Program-made: the position numbers and the translations under genes | Part shown: positions 23,101 to 30,876 of the stretch, in pieces | Position numbering within the stretch: position 1 is the first letter of the stretch | Layout: every line of letters begins with the position of its first letter | Assembly (NCBI RefSeq): GCF_900099785.1 | Contig: NZ_FNDS01000001.1 | Coordinates: 310,001-374,000 of the forward strand | Source: Pseudomonas panipatensis | GTDB taxonomy: Bacteria > Pseudomonadota > Gammaproteobacteria > Pseudomonadales > Pseudomonadaceae | DNA: 64,000 nucleotides | Direction of reading: 5' to 3' | Notes under the pieces: generated by a model | Seen by the model: the letters and a program-made list of their open reading frames with translations, nothing else | Told to the model about the DNA's origin: nothing | The model's database searches: none

Positions 23101-23353
23101 CGGCATAGTGGCGCTGCTTGGCCAGGGCCTGCACCAGCAGGGTACGGGCTTCCTGGTTGTGCGGAACGCTGATCAGCAAATGACGCATCAGTCGTTCGAC
23201 TTCCGCCCAGTTGTCCTGGCGCGCCTCGCGATAGGCGCGGTCCAGGTACGGGTAGCTGCGGAATGTTTCGAAATCGCTGAGCGGCTGCGCAGCCAGCGGT
23301 AAGCCCATGGCCAGCAGCAGGGCGCCGCACAGGGCGCTGCGTTGCAGGTTCAT
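20195..23353 (-). CDS. nfrA: Outer-membrane glycan exporter NfrA (N4 receptor-like)
   Basis: A 1052-residue protein. Residues 1-22 are a signal peptide (LCGALLLAMGLPLAAQ). Residues about 30-750 are helical TPR-type repeats (such as DRAYREARQDNWAEVERL), and the C-terminal 200 residues (ending NLYEQANGWLLGMEVNF) look like an NfrA C-terminal beta-barrel. In E. coli, NfrA is the outer-membrane receptor of phage N4 and the exporter of the NGR polysaccharide made by NfrB. It overlaps nfrB by four bases and the DUF4434 gene by one. The architecture matches other TPR-barrel exporters such as PgaA and BcsC. Confidence 0.88.
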   Translation of the reverse strand: MNLQRSALCGALLLAMGLPLAAQPLSDFETFRSYPYLDRAYREARQDNWAEVERLMRHLLISVPHNQEARTLLVQALAKQRHYADAEREARAQDDSVEQRRALLELRLDWIEQDPPAPRQVEDWMAHSDANQRVRLWQAYSLRLAKTAGPAGALQWLSQLPPDGDDRVLREARANWAEQLRDWDSTIDQLAPLAASRQLSAEDWQRLANAYAQRLDEAPLQALLGQAPSPAAARQARLALAERAIASGDQHMALRWLQSLPAADQAEPAQRQRLWELARQSDDSVLTQRLSNELQRPCLETVDWLSSRDHQAAVQQLRQCRPEENPQAWLVLAQRLQASDLLSSTRLAEPWDSARRERLVEAWLAEGKSAQAQAWLASQAQTPAVLRKRAELLQASGRKAEAADLWERFYRQTGDLRALDQASYLALESGREAHARELLEQAFDRHPGTLPAPLLQRLADLYTREGAPLEVARLQRLLARADANSRGQLLARLAESGHCDIVQRQVGDGPDSAGELRALGRCAMPSHPGSAVVYYQAALAKGDQASALPLAYALDAAGDPDGALRIWRSVPDQQLDRPARLTAARDALAAGDNPGAEHFWQSAERQSADDWQLGASIAAARQDFTEALRRQREALRHDPGAQHFYAAAGTAQSAGDSAQSSAWLAEALRREPDNPRYRADYGMRLAGADSPAQRRQAIPYLQRASRDYPEDYRLGETLAWRYDEIEDSAKAREELRRVIDLEQAPVAGDDEYGSLEARRFRQRRAHQVLSQRDNLTLASTWSPAGTSTNDFIRDDGSSGQHRRAASQNVQMAIWDHALGDEPTRNGSSLSLYGRALMGNEGRDRYGRFFATGVGLRYKPFGAANLNLYGELYRQNSLDENDFSGLHLLDLLSPSQVNQAARDHRNDGHTANDFLLRATASFFDQGEYRNDWRVDESQWNERFLYLDAAWWTHAGDHQWTSRYQQGHVWKLPTRSPQTLMPYAFGEFSAQDPNNLWRQDLRSGVGLRWQLWYGDDRYNAYRANIRVRTEYQFGMAGNLYEQANGWLLGMEVNF

Positions 23354-25524
23354 TCGGCCTCCTTGGCGAGCAGGTAGGACTCGTGCTGTTCGGCGGCTTG
23401 CTGGCGCAGCGCATCGTCGAGCACTGTCTGGTCGATCATGCCGCGCTCCAACAGGTGTTGGCCGAGGGATTGCCGTTCCGGGTCGAAGTCGATCAGCGCC
23501 TGGTTGAACAGCGCCGAGGGAAGGATGCCGCGTACCTGTAATAGATCGCCGAAGAGCACCTGGCGGATGCAGATGCGCTCCAGCAGGGCGTCGTCGTCCT
23601 GCCGGCGCTCCAGTATCTCCAGCACCGTGCGGGTTTCCTCGTTCAGGCGCTTGCCGCCGTACCAGTAGCGCAGGCCCAGGGTGACCCGCCCCTGCGGCGC
23701 CAGGCGATAGCGCACCGGGCGCTCGAGCTGCCGGCTGATGGCGCCGAGGGACACCTGGCTGACCTGGCGCTCGCTGGCCAGGATCAGGGTCTGGCCGTCC
23801 TCGTCCACCGGCAGCACCGCATAGCGCAGCGCCAGGTGTCGCGGGAAGGCCTGAATCCGGGCTTTGTCGAGCTTGAATGGATTGAGCGGTGCCCAGGGCT
23901 CGTCGAGCTGCTCGGCGAGGGCCTGGAGCAGTTGCGTGCTATCGATGTGCCCGCGCAGCAGCAGCTCGCGGCCGAGGCGCCGGCGCACCGGGTTGGTCGC
24001 CGCGGCTTCCAGTTGCGCCTCGCTGATCAGCCCCTGGGCGACCAGTTGCTGGCCCAGCGCGGTGCGTTGCGGGCTGGCCAGGGCAGGGAATTCGTGGGTG
24101 GTCTTGTCCCAGGCGACGCGCCGCGAGTCGCCCATTTCCAGGACTTGGCGCAGGGCGCGCAGGTTGGCGAAGAAGTTGACGAAGTTGCTCCACATCATCC
24201 GCGGCGCCGACAGCAGCCCTTCGCCGATGCCGTAGTAGCGGGTGACGAACCAGCCGCGCTGGAACAGCCGGTTGAGCAGCATCAGGCCATTGAGCCAGAG
24301 CAGTGTGCTGAGCAGCTTGCTGTTGCCGAGCAGCGACGGAAAGTGCCAGGCATCGGGCGCCAGCACGCTGATCAGCCACATGCCGATCAGTACCAGGAAC
24401 AGCAGGTTGACCAGGAAACTCAGCAGGTAGGCGATCATTCCCCGGCGGTCGCGCCAGAGGAAGTAATTGAGCATCGCCTTGCTGCTCCAGCCGAGGTTGC
24501 GCGTGCCCTGGAAGACGATCCCGGTGATCCAGCGCGACTTCTGCCGGATCGCATGCTGCAGGTCGCGCGGGAAGTGCTCGCGCACGCAGATGACCTGGGC
24601 GAAGCGGCGGTTCATGCCGAGTTTGCGGCGGCGCACCAGGGCCAGCTTGGGATCGTCCACCGAGTAGCGCGCGAAGATGCATTTCATGCCCTTGCGCTTG
24701 AGGCGGAAGCCGATGTCGTAGTCCTCGGTCAGGCTCTGCACGTCGAAGGCGATGCCGTCGCCGTCTTCCAGCAGCGAGGCGATGGCCTTGCGGCTGAAGC
24801 AGGTGCCGACCCCGGCGCTGGGCACCTGGCCGGTCAGCGCTTCGCGGACGATGACGTCCTTGCCGTGGTTCTCGGCGAATTCGTCGACGTAGTGCCCGGC
24901 GGTGAAGCCCTTCCACGCCGGGGCGAAGGGGTAGACCGGGATCTGGATCATGTCCTTGTTCGGCAGCAGGTAGTTGAACAGGCGCAGTTCCATGGGCGAG
25001 ATGACGTCTTCGGCGTCATGCAGGATGAAGCCGGCGAACTGCACCCGGGCATCGGCCTCGAAGCGCAGGATGGCGTCGATGATGTTGTTCAGGCAGTCGG
25101 CCTTGCTGGTCGGCCCGGGGCGCGCGCAGACCACTTTGTGCACATTGGGGAAGTGCCGGCAGACCGCATCGACGTCGGCCTGGGTCTGTGGATCGTTGGG
25201 GTAGGTGCCGACGAAGATCTGGTAGTTCTCGTAATCCAGGGTGGACGCGGCCAGGCGTGCCATTTCGCCGACCACGCCGACTTCGTTCCAGGCCGGCACC
25301 ATGATCGCCAGAGGCTTCTCCGCCGCTTCGAACAGGCGCTCTTCGTCGGCCCGTTCGAAGCGGCTGTAGATGCTCAATCGGCGAATCAGCCGGCGGCTCC
25401 AGTAGACCAGGTCGATGAACAGGTCATCGAGGCCGAGCAGGAACATCAGGATGGCCAGAACGATCGCCAGGATCTTCAGGCCGAACAGGACGTACGCAAG
25501 GGCGTCGACCAGCAGCAGACTCAT
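23350..25524 (-). CDS. nfrB: c-di-GMP-responsive glycosyltransferase NfrB
   Basis: A 724-residue inner-membrane GT2 processive glycosyltransferase. It has an N-terminal membrane segment (10-40), a catalytic domain with HDAED (DxD), the TEDYD base motif and QxxRW at 328-332, then membrane helices at about 350-440. The C-terminal 250 residues carry three MshEN-like motifs of the form LGxxLxxxGxIxxxxLxxAL, at about 487, 515 and 683; this domain binds c-di-GMP in MshE and in E. coli NfrB. It probably polymerises ManNAc from UDP-ManNAc for export by NfrA. Overlaps wecB and nfrA. Confidence 0.9.
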   Translation of the reverse strand: MSLLLVDALAYVLFGLKILAIVLAILMFLLGLDDLFIDLVYWSRRLIRRLSIYSRFERADEERLFEAAEKPLAIMVPAWNEVGVVGEMARLAASTLDYENYQIFVGTYPNDPQTQADVDAVCRHFPNVHKVVCARPGPTSKADCLNNIIDAILRFEADARVQFAGFILHDAEDVISPMELRLFNYLLPNKDMIQIPVYPFAPAWKGFTAGHYVDEFAENHGKDVIVREALTGQVPSAGVGTCFSRKAIASLLEDGDGIAFDVQSLTEDYDIGFRLKRKGMKCIFARYSVDDPKLALVRRRKLGMNRRFAQVICVREHFPRDLQHAIRQKSRWITGIVFQGTRNLGWSSKAMLNYFLWRDRRGMIAYLLSFLVNLLFLVLIGMWLISVLAPDAWHFPSLLGNSKLLSTLLWLNGLMLLNRLFQRGWFVTRYYGIGEGLLSAPRMMWSNFVNFFANLRALRQVLEMGDSRRVAWDKTTHEFPALASPQRTALGQQLVAQGLISEAQLEAAATNPVRRRLGRELLLRGHIDSTQLLQALAEQLDEPWAPLNPFKLDKARIQAFPRHLALRYAVLPVDEDGQTLILASERQVSQVSLGAISRQLERPVRYRLAPQGRVTLGLRYWYGGKRLNEETRTVLEILERRQDDDALLERICIRQVLFGDLLQVRGILPSALFNQALIDFDPERQSLGQHLLERGMIDQTVLDDALRQQAAEQHESYLLAKEAE

Positions 25525-26672
25525 CAGGCATCTCTCGCTTTCCGCTCATCCAACCAGGCCAGCAGGCGGGCGCTGATGCGTTCGCTGGCATGTCCGTCGC
25601 CATAGGGACTGAAGACTTTGCTCATCTGTCGGTAGGTCTCGGCGTCGTCGAGCAGCGTGCTGGTCTCGGCGATGATGCGCTGCGGCCGGGTCCCGACCAG
25701 CAGCACGGTGCCGCCTTCGAGCACCGAGGGGCGCTCGGTGACCTTGCGCAGCACCAGCAGGGGTTTGCCCAGGGCCGGCGCTTCTTCCTGGATACCGCCG
25801 GAGTCGGTGAGGATCAGGTAGGCGCGGTCCATCAGCCAGACGAAGTGCTGGTAGTCCAGGGGCGCGATCAGGTGAATGTTCGGCTTGTCCGAGAGCAGCC
25901 CGTAGACCGCCTTCTGCACTTGCGGGTTGAGGTGCACCGGGTAGACGAACTGCACGTCCGGGTAACGCTGCGCCAGTTCCGCCAGGGCCTCGCAGATATG
26001 CTGGAAACCCAGGCCGAAGTTTTCCCGGCGGTGACCGGTGATCAGCACCAGCCGCCGGTTCGGGTCGAGGTTGGCGAGGGGCGAGTCGGGCGCCGGCTGC
26101 CAGCCGGTTTGCTGCAGGTGGTCGCGCATCCACAGCAGGGCGTCGATGACGGTGTTGCCGGTGACTTCGATCTGGTCGATCGAGACCCCTTCGCGCAGCA
26201 GGTTGTCGCGGGCCTTCTTGGTCGGCGGGAAGTGCAGCTCGGCGAGCACCGCGGTGAGCCGTCGGTTGGCCTCTTCCGGCCACGGCTGCTGGAGGTTGCC
26301 GGTCCGCAGACCGGCCTCGACGTGGCCGACGGGAATCTTGCGATGGAAAGCGGCGAGGGCCGCGATGAAGCTGGTCGTGGTATCGCCGTGCACCAGCACC
26401 AGGTCCGGCTGCAAACGCGCATAGGCGTCGTCGAGCTTGCCCAGCAGTTGCTGCGACAGACCGTTGAGGGTCTGGTTCTCGGTCATGGCGTCGAGGTCCT
26501 CATCGACCTCCAACTCGAAGGACTTCAGAACTTGCTGTAGCATCTCGCGATGTTGACCGGTCGAGCAGATATGCAGTTCGAGTGCCGGCAGGGTCTTCAG
26601 AACGCGCGCAAGAGGAGCCATCTTGATGGCTTCGGGGCGCGTGCCGAAGACCATCATCACCGTGTAAGACAT
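25524..26672 (-). CDS. wecB: UDP-N-acetylglucosamine 2-epimerase
   Basis: A 382-residue non-hydrolysing UDP-GlcNAc 2-epimerase giving UDP-ManNAc. It shows FGTRPEAIKMAPL, VHGDTTTSFIAALAAF, HVEAGLRTGN, GHRRENFG and LTDSGGIQEEAPALGKPLLVLR, all family hallmarks. It is first in the minus-strand operon, with AAGGAG eight bases before its ATG, and its stop overlaps the nfrB start. E. coli needs WecB for the N4 receptor glycan, which explains why the gene is part of this operon rather than of an O-antigen cluster. Confidence 0.95.
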   Translation of the reverse strand: MSYTVMMVFGTRPEAIKMAPLARVLKTLPALELHICSTGQHREMLQQVLKSFELEVDEDLDAMTENQTLNGLSQQLLGKLDDAYARLQPDLVLVHGDTTTSFIAALAAFHRKIPVGHVEAGLRTGNLQQPWPEEANRRLTAVLAELHFPPTKKARDNLLREGVSIDQIEVTGNTVIDALLWMRDHLQQTGWQPAPDSPLANLDPNRRLVLITGHRRENFGLGFQHICEALAELAQRYPDVQFVYPVHLNPQVQKAVYGLLSDKPNIHLIAPLDYQHFVWLMDRAYLILTDSGGIQEEAPALGKPLLVLRKVTERPSVLEGGTVLLVGTRPQRIIAETSTLLDDAETYRQMSKVFSPYGDGHASERISARLLAWLDERKARDA

Positions 26673-26917
26673 GTCGACTCCTTCGATCTGGCCACGATGT
26701 GAATGTCAGACCGCGATGTAAGAACCGGTCTGCTGCGTATGAAAGTCGTCGCGCTGGGGACTGTCCAGCCGGATTTGACGCTTCGCTGATTCAAGTCAGC
26801 CATATTGACCGTTTTGCACGGCTTCGGTCGAACGATAACGTCTTGAATTCAAAGGTTTGACGCCAGACCTGCGGCGCCCGGGGGAGTCATGAGCATTTTG
26901 TCGGAGTGCGCGCGCCA
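26673..26917. promoter_or_regulatory. wecB-lysR divergent control region
   Basis: A 245-base gap between divergent genes. It contains GTCA-N7-TGAC at 26795-26809, one base longer than the FleQ-type consensus GTCA-N6-TGAC, and the palindrome TTGAATTCAA at 26843-26852, which could be a LysR-type contact. The promoters themselves are not clear to me. Confidence 0.35.
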
Positions 26918-27802
26918 ATGCTGAGTGCCGAACTCAAGGCCTTTTACATGGTCGCCCGCCTGGGCAGCATCACCCAGGCGGCGAAGAAGCTCGGCCTCAG
27001 CCAGCCGACGGTGACCACGCAGATCCGCAACCTGGAGGGCCAGTATGCAGTCGAGCTGTTCTACCGTGGTGGCCGTCGCCTGACCCTGAGCGACGAGGGC
27101 GCTCGCCTGTTGCCCATGGCCAAGGCGCTGTTGCAGCAGGAGGCCGACATCGAATTCTTCCTGCGCAATTGCGGGCAGATGCAGGGCACCCTGCGCATCG
27201 GCGCGACGTCGCCGTACTACGTGCTGGGCCTGATCAAGGATTTCCGCGAGCGCTATCCGCAGATCGAGGTGTCGGTGGAGATCGGCAACTCGCAGCAGGT
27301 GCTGGAGGCTCTCTACGAATGCCGCGTGGACCTGGCCGCGTCGTCACAGCCAGTGGAGGACGCCCGGCTCACGCACCTGGTGCTCGGCCGCGATCCGCTG
27401 GTGCTGGCGGTACATCGCAGCCATCCGCTGGCCGCCCGCCGCTCGGTGGCCTTGGTCGAGCTGCGCAATCACTGCCTGCTGATGCGCGAAGTCGGTTCCA
27501 CCACCCGCGAGCTGACCGAGGGCATGCTCCGCGAAGCCGGGGTGGCCCCGGCCTCGATGCTGGAGATCGGCAGCCGCGAGTCGATTCGCGAGGCGGTGAT
27601 CCGCAACCTGGGGGTGAGCATCATCTCCCGCCAGGAAGTCCCGGATAACCCCGAGTTGCGCGTGCTGGAGCTGCAAGGCGCACCGCTGATCGACGAATAC
27701 CTGTTCTGCCTCAAGGAGCGCCGCCAGGCGCGCCTGACCAGCGCCTTCCTGGGCCTGGCGCGGGAAACCGCCGAGGGGCTGGCGTCGAGTTCGTCCCCGT
27801 AG
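26918..27802 (+). CDS. LysR regulator linked to aminoethylphosphonate use
   Basis: A 294-residue LysR-family regulator with an N-terminal winged helix (LKAFYMVARLGSITQAAKKL, LSQPTVTTQIRNLE) and a C-terminal effector domain. The sequence style matches regulators that sit beside 2-aminoethylphosphonate transport genes, and here it precedes such a transporter on the same strand. I take the ATG at 26918 (GGAG 11 bases upstream) over the GTG at 26906. The TAG stop lies inside a REP-like repeat. Effector is probably AEP or a derivative; inference. Confidence 0.82.
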   Translation: MLSAELKAFYMVARLGSITQAAKKLGLSQPTVTTQIRNLEGQYAVELFYRGGRRLTLSDEGARLLPMAKALLQQEADIEFFLRNCGQMQGTLRIGATSPYYVLGLIKDFRERYPQIEVSVEIGNSQQVLEALYECRVDLAASSQPVEDARLTHLVLGRDPLVLAVHRSHPLAARRSVALVELRNHCLLMREVGSTTRELTEGMLREAGVAPASMLEIGSRESIREAVIRNLGVSIISRQEVPDNPELRVLELQGAPLIDEYLFCLKERRQARLTSAFLGLARETAEGLASSSSP

Positions 27803-27834
27803 GATGGCGTGGAGCGCAGCGATAGCCATCGATG
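27799..27834. repeat. REP-like element after the LysR gene
   Basis: GTAGGATGGCGTGGAGC followed by GCAGCGATAGCCATC forms an inverted repeat with GATGGC/GCCATC arms. It is the same family as the repeat at positions 1-88. Its TAG supplies the stop codon of the preceding gene. The remaining sequence up to 28024 shows no gene. Confidence 0.6.
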
Positions 27835-28024
27835 CTCCCGCTTCGCGCAGCGCCCAGCGCAGGCGCGCGCGATGGGTCCCTGGCACAGGCCAGTAACCCA
27901 AATCCGCCAATACCTCTATCGGTACACTTGGCCTCGCCGCCACAGAGCCTTCGCAATCCGTCCCTAGCATGACCCTCATCGAGTCCCGTGGCGTCGCCGC
28001 GGGCCAGCGTCCAGAGGGTCCGTC

Positions 28025-29086
28025 ATGCACGATTCCGCCGTTCTCGGCACCCCGTTGCGGGTGCAGGACATGCACAAGCGCTTCGGCCAGTTCGCCGCCC
28101 TCGACGGTGTCTCCCTGGCGGTCGATGCCGGCGAGCTGGTCTGCCTGCTCGGCCCCTCCGGTTGCGGCAAGACCACGCTGCTGCGCTGCATCGCCGGGCT
28201 GGAGCGGCAGGATCGCGGGATCATCCATCTCGGCGCGCGCGACGTCTCCGGCCTGCCGCCGCAGGCGCGCGACTACGGCATCCTGTTCCAGTCCTACGCG
28301 CTGTTCCCCAACCTCACGGTGGCACAGAACATCGCCTATGGCCTGACCGCCGCCAGCCGCGACGAGGCGCGCCGCCGCGTGGCGGAGATGCTCGACCTGG
28401 TCGGCCTGGCCGGCAGTGAGAAGAAGTACCCCGGCCAGCTCTCCGGCGGTCAGCAGCAACGCGTGGCCATGGCCCGCGCGCTGGCCCCGGCGCCGTCGCT
28501 GTTGCTCCTCGACGAGCCGATGTCGGCGCTCGACGCGCGCGTCCGCGAGCACCTGTGCGGCGAACTGCGGGCGCTGCAGAAGCGCCTGGGCATCACCACC
28601 CTGATGGTCACCCACAACCAGGACGAGGCCATGCTCATGGCCGACCGCATCGCGGTGATGAACCACGGCAAGCTCGAGCAGTACGGCAGCGCCCAGGACA
28701 TCTACCGCGCCCCGGCCACGCCTTTCGTCGCCGAGTTCGTCGGCCAGGGCAACTGGCTGCCCTTCGAGCGCGGCGCCGATGGCCTGGCGCGGGTCGGCGG
28801 CTTGAGCCTGCGGTTGCATGGCGAGCGCGCCAACGCCTCACGCGGCCGCTTGTTCTGCCGCCCGGAGGCGATCGGCATCAACCCGGTGGTGCAGCAGGAC
28901 AACCTGTTCCGCGCCCAGGTCCGCGAGATCACCTTCCTCGGCAACCGCTGCCGCATGCGCTTCGAACTCAACGAACTGCCTGGCCACGCGCTGCTCGCCG
29001 AACTGGCCCCCGAGCAGATGCCGCGCCTGGGCAGCGCCGACATCTGGGTGTCGCTGCCGCCGCAGAACCTGCAGGTGTTCGCCTGA
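28025..29086 (+). CDS. AEP-type ABC transporter, ATP-binding subunit
   Basis: A 353-residue ABC ATPase. Walker A GPSGCGKTT is at 43-51, the signature is LSGGQQQR, Walker B is LLLLDEP, the switch region is VTHNQDEAM, and a C-terminal TOBE-like regulatory domain follows (FCRPEAIGINP). It resembles PhnT-like subunits predicted to take up 2-aminoethylphosphonate; the spermidine/iron PotA-FbpC group is the near alternative, and the gene neighbours favour AEP. It powers the fused permease encoded two bases downstream. Confidence 0.88.
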   Translation: MHDSAVLGTPLRVQDMHKRFGQFAALDGVSLAVDAGELVCLLGPSGCGKTTLLRCIAGLERQDRGIIHLGARDVSGLPPQARDYGILFQSYALFPNLTVAQNIAYGLTAASRDEARRRVAEMLDLVGLAGSEKKYPGQLSGGQQQRVAMARALAPAPSLLLLDEPMSALDARVREHLCGELRALQKRLGITTLMVTHNQDEAMLMADRIAVMNHGKLEQYGSAQDIYRAPATPFVAEFVGQGNWLPFERGADGLARVGGLSLRLHGERANASRGRLFCRPEAIGINPVVQQDNLFRAQVREITFLGNRCRMRFELNELPGHALLAELAPEQMPRLGSADIWVSLPPQNLQVFA

Positions 29087-29087
29087 G

Positions 29088-30800
29088 ATGGAGGCTGTGG
29101 TGAAACTCGAACCGAGCTTGGCCGTCGGCGCGCTGCGGGGCGGCATGGGCGACCGCCTGTTCATCGTCGGCGGCAAGTTCCTGCTCCTGGCCCTGCTGAC
29201 CCTGGCCGTGCTGTTGCCGTTGCTGGCGATCTTCTGGCGCGGCTTCAGCGGCGCGCAGGGGCAGGGCGGTGGCCTGGCGGCCATGGCCGAACTGCTCGCC
29301 AGCGGCAACTTCCACTGGCTGCTGGGCAATAGCCTGAAGGTCTCGCTGAGCGTCGCCGCCCTGGTGGTGCCGCTGGCCTACGCCTTCGCCTACGCCCTGC
29401 AACGCACGCTGATCCCGGCCAAGGGCCTGTGGCGTGGCATCTCGCTGTTGCCGCTGCTGGCGCCGTCGATGCTCCCGGGCATCGCCCTGATCTATCTGTT
29501 CGGCAACCAGGGCCTGCTGCGCGCCTGGGTGGCGGACAACATCTACGGCTTCTGGGGCATCGTCCTCGGCGAGGCCATCTACACCTTCCCGCATGCCCTG
29601 ATGATCCTGCTCTCGGCCCTGTCGCTGGCCGATGCGCGACTGTTCGACGCCGCGTCGAGCATGGGCGCCGGACCCTGGAAAGCCTTCCGCAGCATCACCT
29701 GGCCGGCTTCGCGGCAGGGCGTGTTCGCCGCCATCTGCCTGGTTTTCACCCTGACCATCACCGACTTCGGTGTGCCCGTGGTGGTCGGTGGCGACTACCA
29801 AGTGCTGGCGCTGGAAGCCTACAAAGCGGTGGTCGGCCAGCAGCAGTTCGGCCGCGGCGCGCAGATCGGCATGCTCCTGCTGCTGCCGGCGCTGTTCAGC
29901 TTCGCCGTCGACGCCTGGCTGCGCCGCCGCCAGGGCGATGCCATGAGCGGCCGCGCCCAGGTCTTCCAGCCGCAGCCGGCGCGCGGCCGTGACGCCGCCT
30001 TCCTCGCCGTGGTCCTGGCGCTCAGCGCGGTGATCCTGCTGGTGCTGGGCATGGCGGTGTATTCCTCGCTGGTGCAGTTCTGGCCGTACAACCTGTCGCT
30101 GTCGCTGCGTCACTACGCCTTCGAGGAAACCGCTGGCGGCGGCTGGCTGGCCTATCGCAACAGCCTGACGCTGGCCTGCTGCACTGCGCTGTTCGGCGGC
30201 CTGCTGATCTTCAGCGGCGCCTACCTGATCGAGAAGACCCGCGAGCAGGCCTGGCTGAACCCGTTGCTGCGCATGCTCAGCTTCGTGCCCATGGCGGTGC
30301 CGGGCCTGGTCCTGGGGCTGGGCTACGTATTCTTCTTCAACCTGCCGGGCAACCCGCTGCATGTGTTCTACGGCAGCATGACCCTGCTGGTGGTGTGCAC
30401 CATCGCCCACTACCTGACCACCGCGCAGATGACCGCGACCACCGCGCTGCGCCAGCTCGACGGCGAATTCGAGGCCGCCGCGCTGTCGCTGAAGATGCCG
30501 CTGTGGCGCCACTACCTGAAGGTGACCCTGCCGATCTGCCTGCCGGCGCTGCTGGACATCACCCGCTACCTGTTCGTCTCGGCGATGACCACGGTGTCGG
30601 CGGCGATCTTTCTCTACAGCCCGGACAGCATTCTCGCCGCGGTCGCCGTGCTGAACATGGACGACGCCGGCAACGTCGGCGGCGCCGCCGCCATGTCGAC
30701 GCTGATCCTGCTGACCTCCGCCGCCGTCTCGCTACTCCTGGCCCTGGCCTCGCGCGGCCTGCTGCGCCGTTCCCAGGCCTGGCGCCGGGTCGAGCGCTGA
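29088..30800 (+). CDS. AEP-type ABC transporter, fused double permease
   Basis: A 570-residue membrane protein with two BPD-transport permease domains (about 60-280 and 330-560) and about twelve helices. Each half carries an EAA-type loop (DAASSMGAGPWKAFRSITWPA and FEAAALSLKMPLWRHYLKVTLP), the contact to the ATPase. Fusion of the two permease halves is usual in the PhnU2-like subfamily. The ATG at 29088 begins one base after the ATPase stop; the GGAGG at 29090-29094 would fit a GTG start at 29100 even better, so the true start may be four codons later. Confidence 0.88.
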   Translation: MEAVVKLEPSLAVGALRGGMGDRLFIVGGKFLLLALLTLAVLLPLLAIFWRGFSGAQGQGGGLAAMAELLASGNFHWLLGNSLKVSLSVAALVVPLAYAFAYALQRTLIPAKGLWRGISLLPLLAPSMLPGIALIYLFGNQGLLRAWVADNIYGFWGIVLGEAIYTFPHALMILLSALSLADARLFDAASSMGAGPWKAFRSITWPASRQGVFAAICLVFTLTITDFGVPVVVGGDYQVLALEAYKAVVGQQQFGRGAQIGMLLLLPALFSFAVDAWLRRRQGDAMSGRAQVFQPQPARGRDAAFLAVVLALSAVILLVLGMAVYSSLVQFWPYNLSLSLRHYAFEETAGGGWLAYRNSLTLACCTALFGGLLIFSGAYLIEKTREQAWLNPLLRMLSFVPMAVPGLVLGLGYVFFFNLPGNPLHVFYGSMTLLVVCTIAHYLTTAQMTATTALRQLDGEFEAAALSLKMPLWRHYLKVTLPICLPALLDITRYLFVSAMTTVSAAIFLYSPDSILAAVAVLNMDDAGNVGGAAAMSTLILLTSAAVSLLLALASRGLLRRSQAWRRVER

Positions 30801-30876
30801 GCCGTTGCCCGCCTTTTCGCTGCACTGACCGCCACCCCCGTTGACGCGGGGCCCAATAAAACAGAAGGAGCGCTCC

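Noticed and set aside
28968-30512. 514-codon minus-strand open frame opposite the ABC permease
   Set aside because: Gln/His/Arg-rich translation with no domain, opposite a clear double-permease gene.
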